Counted from the stretch's first letter, positions 45,588 to 54,548 are shown. The stretch is 64,000 nucleotides of DNA from Microvirga rosea (GCF_020595095.1 NZ_JAJDOP010000007.1:162086-226085); one strand, 5' to 3'. Numbers and translations: made by a program. The notes: a model not told the origin generated them from the sequence alone.

Positions 45588-47141
45588 ATGATGAACCCGA
45601 CGCGCCGAATCATTCTCCAGAGCCTCCTCGCCAGCGTGGCTTTGCCGGCCCTGGCGCAGCAGCCTGGGATCCCGGCGCCCAATCCGTTCCGTTTCGAGGA
45701 TGTGGTCCGTCGCGCGCGCGAGCTCGCCGCGCAGCCTTACGAGCCCATGGCGTCTCAGTTGCCGGAGCCCCTGAACCGGCTGAGCTTCGACGATTACCGC
45801 GACATCCGTTTCCGCCCCGACAAGGCCCTTCTCGCCTCCAGCGGCGGCCCCTTCCGGATGCAGCTCTTCCACCTCGGGTTTCTTTATCAGCGCCCCGTCA
45901 CCGTCAACATCCTGCGGGACGGGGTTCCGACGCCCGTGCCTTACCAGAAGGAGCTGTTCGACTACGGGCACAACAAGATCGACAAGCCGCTTCCCGTCAA
46001 TCTCGGCTTTGCGGGCTTCCGCCTTCACTACCCGCTCAACAACCCGAAGGTCTTCGATGAGGTCATTGCCTTCCTTGGGGCGAGCTATTTCCGCTTTCTC
46101 GGGGCCGATCAGAAATACGGCGCCTCGGTCCGGGGGCTGGCAATCAACGTGGAAAGCGGAGAAGCGGAGGAATTCCCGCACTTCCGCGAGTTCTGGGTCG
46201 AGATGCCGAAGCCGGACAGCGATCAGGCGACGATCTATGCCCTGCTCGACAGCCCGTCGGTTGCGGGAGCCTATCGGTTTGTCCTGTACCCGTCGAAGGA
46301 AACGGCCCTCGATGTCACGGCGACGCTGTTTCCCCGCCGCGCCATCCCGAATATCGGGCTTGCGCCCCTTACGTCCATGTTCTTCGAAGGTGAGAACGAA
46401 CGGCGCCGGACGGACGACTTCCGGCCGGAACTCCACGATTCGGATGGCCTTCTCATCCAATCCGGTGCGGGCGAGTGGATCTGGCGCCCCCTGCGCAATC
46501 CGCCACGGAAGGCGATCTCGTCGTTCAGCGACAAGAACCCGCGCGGCTTTGGGCTCATGCAGCGGGACCGGGTCTTCGAGAATTATCAGGATCTGGAGAC
46601 CTTCTACCACAAGAGGCCCAGCTACTGGGTCGAGCCGATCGGAGAATGGGGCGAAGGCCGGGTCGAGCTGGTGGAAATTCCCACCCCGGACGAAACCCAC
46701 GACAACATCGTGGCCTATTGGCAACCCAGCCGTCCCGTCGAGGCGGGTCAGGAGCTCACGCTGTCCTATCGTCTGCGCGCGCTCACGACGTCGAACGGGA
46801 TGCATCCTGGCGCGAAAGTCATCAACACCTTCCAGTCCCCTGCCCGCAACAGCGGCTCGAACAGCCCGAGCGACCCGACTCACCGGCGCTTCATCATCGA
46901 CTTCGCGGGGGGAGATCTCGCTTATTATCTGGCCGATCCGGGCCAGGTGCAGCTGATCCCGACGACCTCGGCCGGGACGATCACCCATACCTTCGTGGTG
47001 CCCAACGAACACACGAAGGGCTTCCGGGTCGCCATCGACGTGAGGCTCGAACCCGGGCAATCCACGGATCTTCGGGCCTTCCTGCGCGCCGGCAACAAGA
47101 CCCTGACGGAAACATGGACTTATCCCTGGGCCGTGGAATGA
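45588..47141 (+). CDS. Glucan biosynthesis protein OpgG/OpgD family, paralogue 2
   Basis: 517 residues. The N terminus (MMNPTRRIILQSLLASVALP, then ALAQQ) is a signal peptide with a twin Arg, possibly Tat. MdoG blocks mirror paralogue 1: FEDVVRRARELAAQPY, GPSVSGAY-like DSPSVAGAYRFV, HDNIVAYWQPSRPVEAGQEL, and THRRFIIDF. Acts in periplasmic glucan backbone or branching chemistry. It starts about 640 bp from the ODC start, divergently, and is followed by an ABC importer operon; no opgH is nearby. Confidence 0.92.
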   Translation: MMNPTRRIILQSLLASVALPALAQQPGIPAPNPFRFEDVVRRARELAAQPYEPMASQLPEPLNRLSFDDYRDIRFRPDKALLASSGGPFRMQLFHLGFLYQRPVTVNILRDGVPTPVPYQKELFDYGHNKIDKPLPVNLGFAGFRLHYPLNNPKVFDEVIAFLGASYFRFLGADQKYGASVRGLAINVESGEAEEFPHFREFWVEMPKPDSDQATIYALLDSPSVAGAYRFVLYPSKETALDVTATLFPRRAIPNIGLAPLTSMFFEGENERRRTDDFRPELHDSDGLLIQSGAGEWIWRPLRNPPRKAISSFSDKNPRGFGLMQRDRVFENYQDLETFYHKRPSYWVEPIGEWGEGRVELVEIPTPDETHDNIVAYWQPSRPVEAGQELTLSYRLRALTTSNGMHPGAKVINTFQSPARNSGSNSPSDPTHRRFIIDFAGGDLAYYLADPGQVQLIPTTSAGTITHTFVVPNEHTKGFRVAIDVRLEPGQSTDLRAFLRAGNKTLTETWTYPWAVE

Positions 47142-47228
47142 TGCCCGCATGACGGCGCCACCTTGCCAAGCTTGTCCTGTCCCGGCACAGAGAGCGCCGG
47201 ATGCAGCAGGTCGGCAGGGTGGTTCGAG

Positions 47229-48248
47229 ATGGTGATGAAGGCCGGGATATTGTCGTGTTTAGGCGCCTGTCTCGCGGGGCTCTCGAGCCCGGCATGGGCG
47301 GAACAGGCTCTGACGGATGTGACGTTCGGGACGAACTGGCTCGCCCAGGCAGAGCATGGCGGCTACTATCAGGCGCTCGCGGACGGCACCTACGAGAAAT
47401 ACGGCCTGAAGGTCACCATCGTCCCGGGCGGTCCCCGCGCCAACAACCGCATGCTGATGACGGTCGGGAAGCTCGACTTCTACATGGGCGGAAGTCTGAT
47501 CCAGGCCTTTTCCGCGGTGGAGAAGAATATCCCGACCGTGGTGGTGGCCGCGCATTTCCAGAAGGAGCCGCAGGTTCTTCTCAGTCATCCGGGCCAGGGG
47601 CTCGACGGCTTCGAGTCCCTCAAGACATCCAACGACATCCTGCTTTCCAAGGACGGCTTTGCCACCTTCTATCAATGGATGAAGGCTGAATACGGGTTCA
47701 AGGACGAGCAGGTGAAGCCGTTCGGGTTTACACCCGCCCCGTTCATCGCCAACCCACGCGCCGTGCAGCAGGGCTATGCGACGGCGGAACCGCTTACCAT
47801 CGAGAAAGCCGGCGGTTTCAAACCCAACGTTTTCCTGCTCGCCGATTATGGCTTCAGCACCTATTCCACCACGGTAGAGACCCGACGCGAGCTCATCGAG
47901 AAGAACCCGGACCTCGTGCAGCGCTTCGTCGATGCCTCGACGATCGGCTGGTACAACTATCTTTATGGCGACAACACCAAGGCCAATGCGCTCATCAAGC
48001 GCGACAATCCGGAGATGACGGACGAGCTGATCGCTTATTCGGTCGCAAAAATGAAGGAATACGGCATCGTCGATTCAGGCGACACCGCGAAGCTCGGCAT
48101 CGGTGCCATGACCGATGCGAGAATGAAGGACTTTTTCGACAAGATGGTGAAGGCCGGTCTTTTCAAAGCCGATCTCGACTACCGGCGCTCCTACACGCTC
48201 CAGTTCGTGAACAAGGGCGTCGGGCTCGACCTGAAACCCCGCCCGTAA
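47229..48248 (+). CDS. ABC transporter substrate-binding protein (NMT1/THI5-like)
   Basis: 339 residues from the ATG at 47229 (ATG at 47235 also possible), giving a signal peptide (MVMKAGILSCLGACLAGLSS, cleavage after AWA-EQAL). The NMT1/SsuA fold is recognised by VTFGTNWLAQAEHGGYYQAL and the KYGLKVTIVPGGP strand. Such proteins bind pyrimidine precursors of thiamin, sulfonates, nitrate or taurine. Genes for an ATPase and a permease follow with one small unknown gene between, so this is one importer operon. Confidence 0.9.
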   Translation: MVMKAGILSCLGACLAGLSSPAWAEQALTDVTFGTNWLAQAEHGGYYQALADGTYEKYGLKVTIVPGGPRANNRMLMTVGKLDFYMGGSLIQAFSAVEKNIPTVVVAAHFQKEPQVLLSHPGQGLDGFESLKTSNDILLSKDGFATFYQWMKAEYGFKDEQVKPFGFTPAPFIANPRAVQQGYATAEPLTIEKAGGFKPNVFLLADYGFSTYSTTVETRRELIEKNPDLVQRFVDASTIGWYNYLYGDNTKANALIKRDNPEMTDELIAYSVAKMKEYGIVDSGDTAKLGIGAMTDARMKDFFDKMVKAGLFKADLDYRRSYTLQFVNKGVGLDLKPRP

Positions 48249-48260
48249 AGGCAGGTCGGG

Positions 48261-48737
48261 ATGGCTGAAGTGTCATGGATCGCCGCGGGCCTTCTTCTCA
48301 TGCTGCCTGCGGACATGACTCTCGTGAACCAGTCCAGGGAGCGCATTCCCGTCCTCGGTCTCAACCCGCCCGTGATGGGACATGCCGATGAGGTGTTCTG
48401 CTCCTGGTCCGACCCGCAAGGACGGGAATTTCATCTCTTTTGGTGGAACAGTCTTCAGCCTCCCGTACCGAAGGGCCCTGCCTCGTTCACCGAGGAGTGG
48501 AACGGTATGATCGGGGACCGCAAGGTTCGTGTTGCCAGGACGGATATGTTCATGGGACAGAAACAGGAGGTGCTGGCGACCTGGCTCACCTTGGAGGAGC
48601 GGCAGTCATCGGCCATGATGTTCGCCCGAGGCGCTTCACGCCAAGCTTTTGAGCAGATTCTCAAGGCAAGCCAAATCGCAGAAGCTCGTCCGGCATCCGC
48701 CATGTCCTGCGAGCCGGCATCGCCAAGGCTGCAATGA
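48261..48737 (+). CDS. Hypothetical protein within the ABC importer operon
   Basis: 158 residues between the binding-protein gene (12-bp gap) and the ATPase gene (13-bp gap). A hydrophobic N terminus (VSWIAAGLLLMLPADMTLV) suggests export or membrane anchoring; then DEVFCSWSDPQGREFHLFWWNSLQPP and MFMGQKQEVLATWLTLEERQS. No family recognised. Its position suggests a helper of the importer, but a conserved role cannot be shown. Confidence 0.65.
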   Translation: MAEVSWIAAGLLLMLPADMTLVNQSRERIPVLGLNPPVMGHADEVFCSWSDPQGREFHLFWWNSLQPPVPKGPASFTEEWNGMIGDRKVRVARTDMFMGQKQEVLATWLTLEERQSSAMMFARGASRQAFEQILKASQIAEARPASAMSCEPASPRLQ

Positions 48738-48750
48738 TGCGGATGCCCCC

Positions 48751-49530
48751 ATGACCCTGCCGCCGACAGCAATCCTTGCTCTGCACCGTGTCGAAAAGTG
48801 CTACGAAAACGGTGTCCAGGCGCTCAGCAATTTCGATCTCACCGTCTTCGGCAACGAGTTCCTGACGCTTCTCGGGCCGTCGGGCTGCGGGAAGTCGACG
48901 GTTCTGCGCCTCATCGCGGGCCTTTCAGAGCCGACGCGCGGCGCGGTCGCGTGGGCGGGAGCGTCGCAAGTCGATCACCGTCACGAGATCGGCTTCGTGT
49001 TTCAGGAGCCGACCCTGATGCCCTGGGCCAATGTCGCCGACAATGTGTGGCTGCCCTTGCGTTTGCGCGGCCTGTCGAGACGCGAGGCCTCGCGGCAGAT
49101 CGCCGAGAGCCTGTCCCGGGTCGGCCTGGAGGCCTTTGCCGCTGCCTATCCCCGTGAACTCTCGGGAGGCATGAAGATGCGGGTCTCGATCGCCCGCGCC
49201 TTGGTCATGAGGCCCAGATTGCTGCTGATGGACGAGCCCTTCGGCGCCCTCGACGAGATCACCCGCTTCCGTCTGAATGACGATCTGCTGCGCCTGAAGG
49301 CGGATCTGGGCTGCACGGTCGTGTTCGTGACCCATTCGGTTTTTGAAAGCGTTTCCCTGTCGGACCGGGTCGTGGTGATGTCTCCCCGCCCCGGTTCGGT
49401 CATTGCGGAGCTTAAGGTGGATGCGCCCGATCGCAGGGGCGAGGATTTCCGCGTCAGCTCGCGCTATGGCGAACTCTGCCGCGCGGTCTCGAAGGTCTTG
49501 AGCGAGGCCATGGCGGATAAAGAGGCCTGA
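48751..49530 (+). CDS. ABC transporter ATP-binding protein (NitT/TauT family)
   Basis: 259 residues from the ATG at 48751; the in-frame extension to 48649 overlaps the unknown gene. Walker A is GPSGCGKSTVLRLIAG, signature LSGGMKMRVSIARAL, Walker B LLLMDEPFGALDEIT. The FVFQEPTLMPWANVADNV Q-loop region is typical of SsuB/TauB/ThiZ-type ATPases. It energises import of the ligand bound by the upstream NMT1-like protein. The permease gene starts 4 bp after it. Confidence 0.93.
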   Translation: MTLPPTAILALHRVEKCYENGVQALSNFDLTVFGNEFLTLLGPSGCGKSTVLRLIAGLSEPTRGAVAWAGASQVDHRHEIGFVFQEPTLMPWANVADNVWLPLRLRGLSRREASRQIAESLSRVGLEAFAAAYPRELSGGMKMRVSIARALVMRPRLLLMDEPFGALDEITRFRLNDDLLRLKADLGCTVVFVTHSVFESVSLSDRVVVMSPRPGSVIAELKVDAPDRRGEDFRVSSRYGELCRAVSKVLSEAMADKEA

Positions 49531-49533
49531 ACC

Positions 49534-50388
49534 GTGGAGCGACCCTTATCAACCTCATCCGGCAGGCGCTTCGGGAAGCGGGACGCTCTCAGGATCGCCC
49601 TTCCGTTCGGCCTTCTCGCCGCCGCCATTGCCGCATGGGAACTTTACGTGCGTGCGGCTGGTGTCCCGGCCTATATCCTGCCGGCGCCGAGCCTGATCGC
49701 CCGAACCATCGTGTCCGACTGGCCGGTGCTGTCCGCGTCCCTTCTCGTGACCCTGCGCACGACGCTTCTGGGCCTCGTCCTCGCCCTTGTGGGCGGGGTC
49801 ATGCTGGCGGTTCTGTTCAGCCTGTCGCGGCTCGTGGAGTATTCGCTCTATCCCTTTATGGTGGCGCTTCAGGTGACTCCAGTGATCGCGATCGCGCCGC
49901 TGCTCCTCATCTATCTGCCCCAGGATACGGCCGTCCTCGCCTGCGCGTGGATCGTCGCGTTCTTTCCCATCCTGTCGAATACGATGCTCGGCCTTCAATC
50001 GGTGGACCGGGGCCTGATCGACCTTTTCGCGCTTTACGGTGCATCGCCTTCCGAAGGCCCTGCAGCCCGTCTGCGGTCCCATCTGAGGGTTCTGTGGCAC
50101 CTGCGCCGACCGGCGGCCCTACCGGCCTTTCTGGCCGGGCTGCGAATCGCCGTCGGCCTCTCCCTCATCGGGGCCGTCGTGGCTGAAATGGCCGCCGGTT
50201 CGGCGGGCGCCGGATCGGGGCTGGCCTACAGGATCATCGAGAGCCAGTACCGCCTCAACATCCCAAGGCTCTTCGCGGCGCTGATTCTCCTGGCGATCAC
50301 GGGAATCGTGCTGTTCGGCGCCGTGGCCGCCATCACGCATGTTCTTCTCAGGCGATGGCATGAAAGCGCCCTTGCCCCTACCCGGTGA
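49534..50388 (+). CDS. ABC transporter permease (NitT/TauT family)
   Basis: 284 residues with a GTG start 4 bp after the ATPase stop. Six transmembrane segments and the EAA loop of BPD permeases (LYGASPSEGPAARLRSHLRVLWHLRRPAALPAFLAGLRI in part) are seen. It forms the channel of the NMT1-type importer. The operon order binding protein, unknown, ATPase, permease is the usual one for ThiXYZ/SsuABC-like systems. It ends 71 bp before a MarR gene region. Confidence 0.92.
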   Translation: MERPLSTSSGRRFGKRDALRIALPFGLLAAAIAAWELYVRAAGVPAYILPAPSLIARTIVSDWPVLSASLLVTLRTTLLGLVLALVGGVMLAVLFSLSRLVEYSLYPFMVALQVTPVIAIAPLLLIYLPQDTAVLACAWIVAFFPILSNTMLGLQSVDRGLIDLFALYGASPSEGPAARLRSHLRVLWHLRRPAALPAFLAGLRIAVGLSLIGAVVAEMAAGSAGAGSGLAYRIIESQYRLNIPRLFAALILLAITGIVLFGAVAAITHVLLRRWHESALAPTR

Positions 50389-50444
50389 TCTCCCCTACGA
50401 TCAGGCACCTTGTCTTCTCTGCAATGAAACTGTCATCGAACCGT

Positions 50445-50461
50445 CATGAGTTCCGCTCATG
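50445..50461. promoter_or_regulatory. Inverted repeat upstream of the MarR regulator
   Basis: CATGAGTTCCGCTCATG is a 6-bp perfect inverted repeat with a 5-nt centre, 34 bp before the chosen start of the MarR gene. If the more upstream ATG (50459) were the start, the repeat would overlap it; an operator role thus fits the downstream start better. Confidence 0.5.
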
Positions 50462-50494
50462 GTGCCACCAAAGCTTCAAATGGCGGGGAATGGG

Positions 50495-51022
50495 ATGGAC
50501 ACCGATATCAGACATCCTGGCGTGAAGAGCGTTGGGTGGTCTTTGGTCCAGGCGGCACGCCTCCATCGGAGTCGCACCGGAGACAAGCTCTCCGAACTGG
50601 GTCTTTTTGCCGGCCAGGAACAGGTTCTCCAGGCGTTGGCCCATTCAGGTCCCATGACCATGGGCGACCTTGCGGTGATCCTGCGCGTGCGACCTCCCAC
50701 AGCCTCGAAGACGATTTCCCGCCTCTCGAGCCTGAAGCTGGTGGAACGGCACACCGAGCCCGGCGATGCCCGCGTCGTGCGGGTGAAACTGACCCGGGAG
50801 GGCAAGAAGAAGGCTGCGGCGATCAACGCTCTCTGGGACGAGGTCGAGAACGAGCTTCTGACCGGGTTCGACAACAAGGACCGCAAGCGACTGCGCAAGC
50901 TCCTGCGTCGCGCCGCGAAGAACCTTGCCAACATCACTGGGGCCGACCCGAGCGGCTTCGATGGCGACGATGAAGGGGATGATGCCGCAGCGCTCGAAGA
51001 GCCCCTGGCGGCAACCGCCTGA
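50495..51022 (+). CDS. MarR family transcriptional regulator
   Basis: 175 residues from the ATG at 50495, chosen because GGCGGGGAATGGG precedes it; the ATG at 50459 lacks a Shine-Dalgarno. The winged helix-turn-helix is MTMGDLAVILRVRPPTASKTISRLSSLKLVERH, with the wing GDARVVRVKLTREGKKKA. The C-terminal tail is acidic (FDGDDEGDDAAALEEP). Ligand and targets unknown; the neighbouring importer or the upstream inverted repeat may be targets. Confidence 0.92.
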   Translation: MDTDIRHPGVKSVGWSLVQAARLHRSRTGDKLSELGLFAGQEQVLQALAHSGPMTMGDLAVILRVRPPTASKTISRLSSLKLVERHTEPGDARVVRVKLTREGKKKAAAINALWDEVENELLTGFDNKDRKRLRKLLRRAAKNLANITGADPSGFDGDDEGDDAAALEEPLAATA

Positions 51023-51130
51023 CGCTCAACCTCGCTCCTTCCAACACCTGTGTGCAACGGCAATCGACCGTCGCCCGGGCGGGCTCCCTGTTCTAGCGTG
51101 TTGTCCTGAAACGCGTCAGACGGAGCTTTC

Positions 51131-51436
51131 ATGAGCAGTCCTCCCATCAGCACCCTTCCGGGCATCGGGCCTGTCAGCCAGAAGCGGCTGGAGGAAGCCG
51201 GCATCGCGACGATCGGAGACCTGCAATCCTTGGGCGCCGTCGAGGCCTACCGCCGGCTCAAGTTCCTGTTTCCTCAAGAGGTCACCCTGAACGCTCTCTA
51301 CGGGCTGGAGGCGGCTCTGCGCGGATGTCACTGGCTCGATCTGCCAACCTCGGTTAAGACCGTTCTTCAGCAGGAAGCCAAAGCCATCAACGAGGCGCTG
51401 CGGCGGGGCCTTTCCTCCCGCTGTCGCCTCGACTGA
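51131..51436 (+). CDS. TfoX C-terminal domain protein
   Basis: 101 residues. STLPGIGPVSQKRLEEAGI and TIGDLQSLGAVEAYRRLKF are the helix-hairpin-helix-like marks of the TfoX_C domain, with LNALYGLEAALRGCHW following. Proteins with this domain alone are found in many proteobacteria; TfoX/Sxy controls competence in gammaproteobacteria, but a competence role is not implied here. It is 22 bp upstream of the 2-hydroxyacid dehydrogenase gene, on the same strand. Confidence 0.88.
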   Translation: MSSPPISTLPGIGPVSQKRLEEAGIATIGDLQSLGAVEAYRRLKFLFPQEVTLNALYGLEAALRGCHWLDLPTSVKTVLQQEAKAINEALRRGLSSRCRLD

Positions 51437-51457
51437 GCGCATCGAACGGGGCGGATT

Positions 51458-52429
51458 ATGAGCAAGACGGACATTCTCATGACCGGGCGGATGCTGCCGA
51501 GCGTCATCGAGGCTCTTGAAGAGCGCTTCACCCTTCATCGCATGTGGGAGGCCCCGGACAGGGACGCTTTCCTGCGCGAGATCGGCCCCCGGATCCGTGG
51601 CCTTGCCACCAGCACGATGACGGGACGCGCGGACGCGGATTTTCTGGGCTTCTTCCCGAATGCCGAAATCGTCGCGAGCTTCGGCGTCGGATACGACAAT
51701 GTCGACGTCCATGCGGCGGCGAAGCGCGGCATCATCGTCACCAACACCCCCGATGTGCTGAACGACGAGGTTGCCGACCTGACCATCGGGCTGCTCATCG
51801 CCACGTTGCGCCGTATCCCCCAGGCGGACCGCTACCTGCGCGCCGGCCAATGGCTGAAAGCGCCGTTTCCCCTGTCGCCGAGCCTGCGCGCCCGCAAGGT
51901 CGGCATCATCGGCCTCGGCCGGATCGGCAAGGCGATCGCAAGACGGCTCGAAGGCTTTGGAGTCGAGATCGCCTATCATGGCAGGACCAGACAGGAACAT
52001 GTCTCTTACGTCTATCATTCGACGTTGGTCGGCATGGCGGAGGCCGTCGACGTTCTTATTGCGATCACCCCCGGCGGCGCGGGCACGAAGCACCTGGTCA
52101 ATGCGGAAATCCTCAAGGCGCTCGGTCCGAACGGCGTCCTGATCAATGTCGCTCGTGGCAGCGTGGTGGATGAGGCAGCCCTGATCGATGCCCTGCGTCA
52201 GGGTACGATTCTCGCAGCCGGGCTCGATGTTTTCGAAAAGGAACCACACGTGCCTCAGGCGCTGATCGACCTGGATAATGTGGTCCTTCTCCCGCACATC
52301 GCCTCGGGATCGGTTCATACCCGCAAAGCCATGGGACAGCTCGTCGTCGACAATCTCGTTTCGTGGTTTTCGGGCAAGGGGCCCCTGACGCCCGTACCGG
52401 AAACGCCCTACGAGGCTGGCCGGCGGTAA
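51458..52429 (+). CDS. D-2-hydroxyacid dehydrogenase (glyoxylate/hydroxypyruvate reductase-like)
   Basis: 323 residues. The NAD(P)-binding motif is GLGRIGKAIARRLEGFG. Catalytic residues of the family are in NVARGSVVDEAAL (Arg), the downstream GLDVFEKEP (Glu) and LPHIASGSVHTRKAMG (His). It reduces 2-keto acids such as glyoxylate or hydroxypyruvate using NAD(P)H. The two tandem AraC genes are convergent and begin 6 bp after the stop. Confidence 0.93.
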   Translation: MSKTDILMTGRMLPSVIEALEERFTLHRMWEAPDRDAFLREIGPRIRGLATSTMTGRADADFLGFFPNAEIVASFGVGYDNVDVHAAAKRGIIVTNTPDVLNDEVADLTIGLLIATLRRIPQADRYLRAGQWLKAPFPLSPSLRARKVGIIGLGRIGKAIARRLEGFGVEIAYHGRTRQEHVSYVYHSTLVGMAEAVDVLIAITPGGAGTKHLVNAEILKALGPNGVLINVARGSVVDEAALIDALRQGTILAAGLDVFEKEPHVPQALIDLDNVVLLPHIASGSVHTRKAMGQLVVDNLVSWFSGKGPLTPVPETPYEAGRR

Positions 52430-52434
52430 GCCGA

Positions 52435-53490
52435 TCAGGCGAGCTTCAACAATGTTTGCCCTGGCGTGACTCCGTAAGTGCGCTTGTAAAGGGTGCCGAA
52501 CTCGCCCATGTGACTGAAGCCGCAGGCTAGCGCGATCTCCGTCACCGTTGTCTTTGTCGGATCGGCCACTCTCAGGGCCTCATGAACCCGCTGCAGGCGG
52601 ATCGAACGCAGAAACGCCATTGGCGTCATGCCGCGAAATTGCTGAAATCCGTTCTGCAGGCTCCGGGCGCTTACCCCGGCGCGAGCTGCGATCTCCGCGA
52701 GCGACAGGGGATCGGCAAAGTGCGCCTCGATGAAGGCTTCCGCTCGCTTTACGTAAAAGGGCGCAGCGGCTGATTGAGGTCGCAGCAGTGCATTGGAATA
52801 GTTGTTGGCATGGCACAACAACAAGCCTGTGAGCACCATGTCCTCAATCTGCTTTCGCGCGATCTGAGATTGCATCAAAAGAGACTGTTTGTTCTCAAGT
52901 TCCGCCGAGGCGAATTGAAGTAGGTTCATCCAACGTCGACCTGCTTCTTCCTCAAGATTGAAGCTCACATCAAATCTGACAGGATTTACGGCCTCATGGC
53001 CAAGCAGCTTACTGCAAACCTCCAGTAACTTGCCCTGATCACTCAACAGAACTTTATGTTCTGCATCGTTATCAAAATGCAACAATCGCGACGAGCCTGA
53101 GGTGAGAAGAGCACCCTTGCCTTTCGAGACCTCATAGTCTTGCCCATTGAGCGTAACCCGGCTGGCCATGCTTCCGGCACTCACAAATGCAATTCGATCA
53201 TCCGTTTCTTCGGGCAAGAGCTCACAAACTGTTTCCTGGCCAAAATGGATCTTGAATAAGCCTAAGCTTTCTCCACCGAGAAATTCGAATGCGTCCTCTG
53301 CATGCTGCGCACGCGAAACAGAGATGAGCCGCTGAGGCGCGACAAACCGATTGAGGACGTCCTCAATCTCCTCCAGTTTTGGGGTACTGTAGGTGTACTG
53401 AAGAATTCCACTCTGGGGGGCGTTATCCAGCGCGTTCACCTGCTCCGGACCGGAAGGTTTTCTCCTCCGAGCATTGAGCGTGCGTTTCAT
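52435..53490 (-). CDS. AraC family regulator, copy B
   Basis: 351 residues from an ATG that forms TGATG with the stop of copy A, so translation is coupled; a TTG at 53493 is not needed. The N-terminal AraC_binding_2-like sensor domain spans about 25-225 and the double helix-turn-helix domain 245-350 (LAEIAARAGVSARSLQNGFQQ, TVTEIALACGFSHMGEFGTLYKRTYG). Compared with copy A the HTH half is about 90 per cent identical, whereas the sensor half is only about 60 per cent identical by eye. The 5' half is AT-richer than its surroundings. Confidence 0.93.
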   Translation of the reverse strand: MKRTLNARRRKPSGPEQVNALDNAPQSGILQYTYSTPKLEEIEDVLNRFVAPQRLISVSRAQHAEDAFEFLGGESLGLFKIHFGQETVCELLPEETDDRIAFVSAGSMASRVTLNGQDYEVSKGKGALLTSGSSRLLHFDNDAEHKVLLSDQGKLLEVCSKLLGHEAVNPVRFDVSFNLEEEAGRRWMNLLQFASAELENKQSLLMQSQIARKQIEDMVLTGLLLCHANNYSNALLRPQSAAAPFYVKRAEAFIEAHFADPLSLAEIAARAGVSARSLQNGFQQFRGMTPMAFLRSIRLQRVHEALRVADPTKTTVTEIALACGFSHMGEFGTLYKRTYGVTPGQTLLKLA

Positions 53491-54548
53491 CAACCTGCGG
53501 CCTTCCGCAGGCTTTCGCGAGGGGTGACGCCATAGGTACGCTTGTAGAGGGTTCCAAACTCCCCCATGTGACTGAAGCCGCAGGCTAGCGCGATTTCCGT
53601 CACCGTCGCCTTGGACGGATCTGCCAGCGTCAGAGCCTCATGGACCTGCTGCAGGCGGGTCGAACGCAGAAACGCCATCGGCGTCATGCCGCGGAATTGT
53701 TGAAACCCGTTCTGCAGGCTCCGGGCGCTTACCCCTGCGTGAGCTGCGATGTCGGCCAGCGACAACGGATCGGCAAAGTGCGCTTCGATGAAGGCTTCGG
53801 CTCGCTTCACGTAAAAGGGCGCGACGGCTGGCTGGGGCCGCAGCAATGCGTCGGAGTAGTTGTTGGTGTGCCCCAGCAACAAACCCGTCAGCACCATATC
53901 TTCGATTTGCTTTCGTGCGGCGCGAGAAAAGCGGGAAAGAGAATGTTGGCTCTCCAGTTCCGACGACGCAAAGCGAAACAAATTCATCCAGCTTTGCCCG
54001 GCCTCGCTCTCGAGATTGAAGCTGACGTCGAACTTGACGGGTTTCACCACCTCATGTCCGAGAAGTTTGCCGCAGACTTCCAGCAGCTTGCTCTGCTCGC
54101 TCAGCAAAACCTGATTTGCGGTATTCTCTCCAAAGTGAAGCACCCTGGAATTGCCTGAGGTGAGAAGAACGCCGCTCTTCTGAGAAATGTCATAACTCTT
54201 GCCGCGGAAGTCGAGCTTGCCGTTACCGTTGGTGCTCATGACAACGGCGACGCGGTCGTCCGTTTCTTCAGGAAGGAGCTCGCAAACGATCTCTCGTCCG
54301 AATTGAACATTGAAAAGCCCCAGGCTCGTTCCCGCCAGAAACCGAAATGCTCCGTCGGTCTGCTGACCGCGCGCAACGGGAACCAGCTTTTCCGGAGCGA
54401 CGAACCGATTGAGCGCGTCCTCGATCTCGTCGAGCTTGGGCGTTTTGTACGTATACTGAAGAACGCTGCTGTCGCCGGCATTGCCGCGCGCACCATCCTG
54501 ACCGGGAACGAGTTCGTCCTTCTCCTGGGTGTGCGACGCACGGTTCAT
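53490..54548 (-). CDS. AraC family regulator, copy A
   Basis: 352 residues with the same layout: AraC_binding_2-like domain (about 30-230, LNRFVAPEKLVPVARG, GTSLGLFNVQFGREIVCELLP) and C-terminal double HTH (DIAAHAGVSARSLQNGFQQFRGMTPMAFLRS, cut here by convention; then HMGEFGTLYKRTYGVTP). It is the first gene of a two-gene operon with its paralogue. Regulation of the nearby SDR, dehydratase or dehydrogenase genes is possible but not shown. A long AT-richer intergenic region lies upstream. Confidence 0.93.
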   Translation of the reverse strand: MNRASHTQEKDELVPGQDGARGNAGDSSVLQYTYKTPKLDEIEDALNRFVAPEKLVPVARGQQTDGAFRFLAGTSLGLFNVQFGREIVCELLPEETDDRVAVVMSTNGNGKLDFRGKSYDISQKSGVLLTSGNSRVLHFGENTANQVLLSEQSKLLEVCGKLLGHEVVKPVKFDVSFNLESEAGQSWMNLFRFASSELESQHSLSRFSRAARKQIEDMVLTGLLLGHTNNYSDALLRPQPAVAPFYVKRAEAFIEAHFADPLSLADIAAHAGVSARSLQNGFQQFRGMTPMAFLRSTRLQQVHEALTLADPSKATVTEIALACGFSHMGEFGTLYKRTYGVTPRESLRKAAG

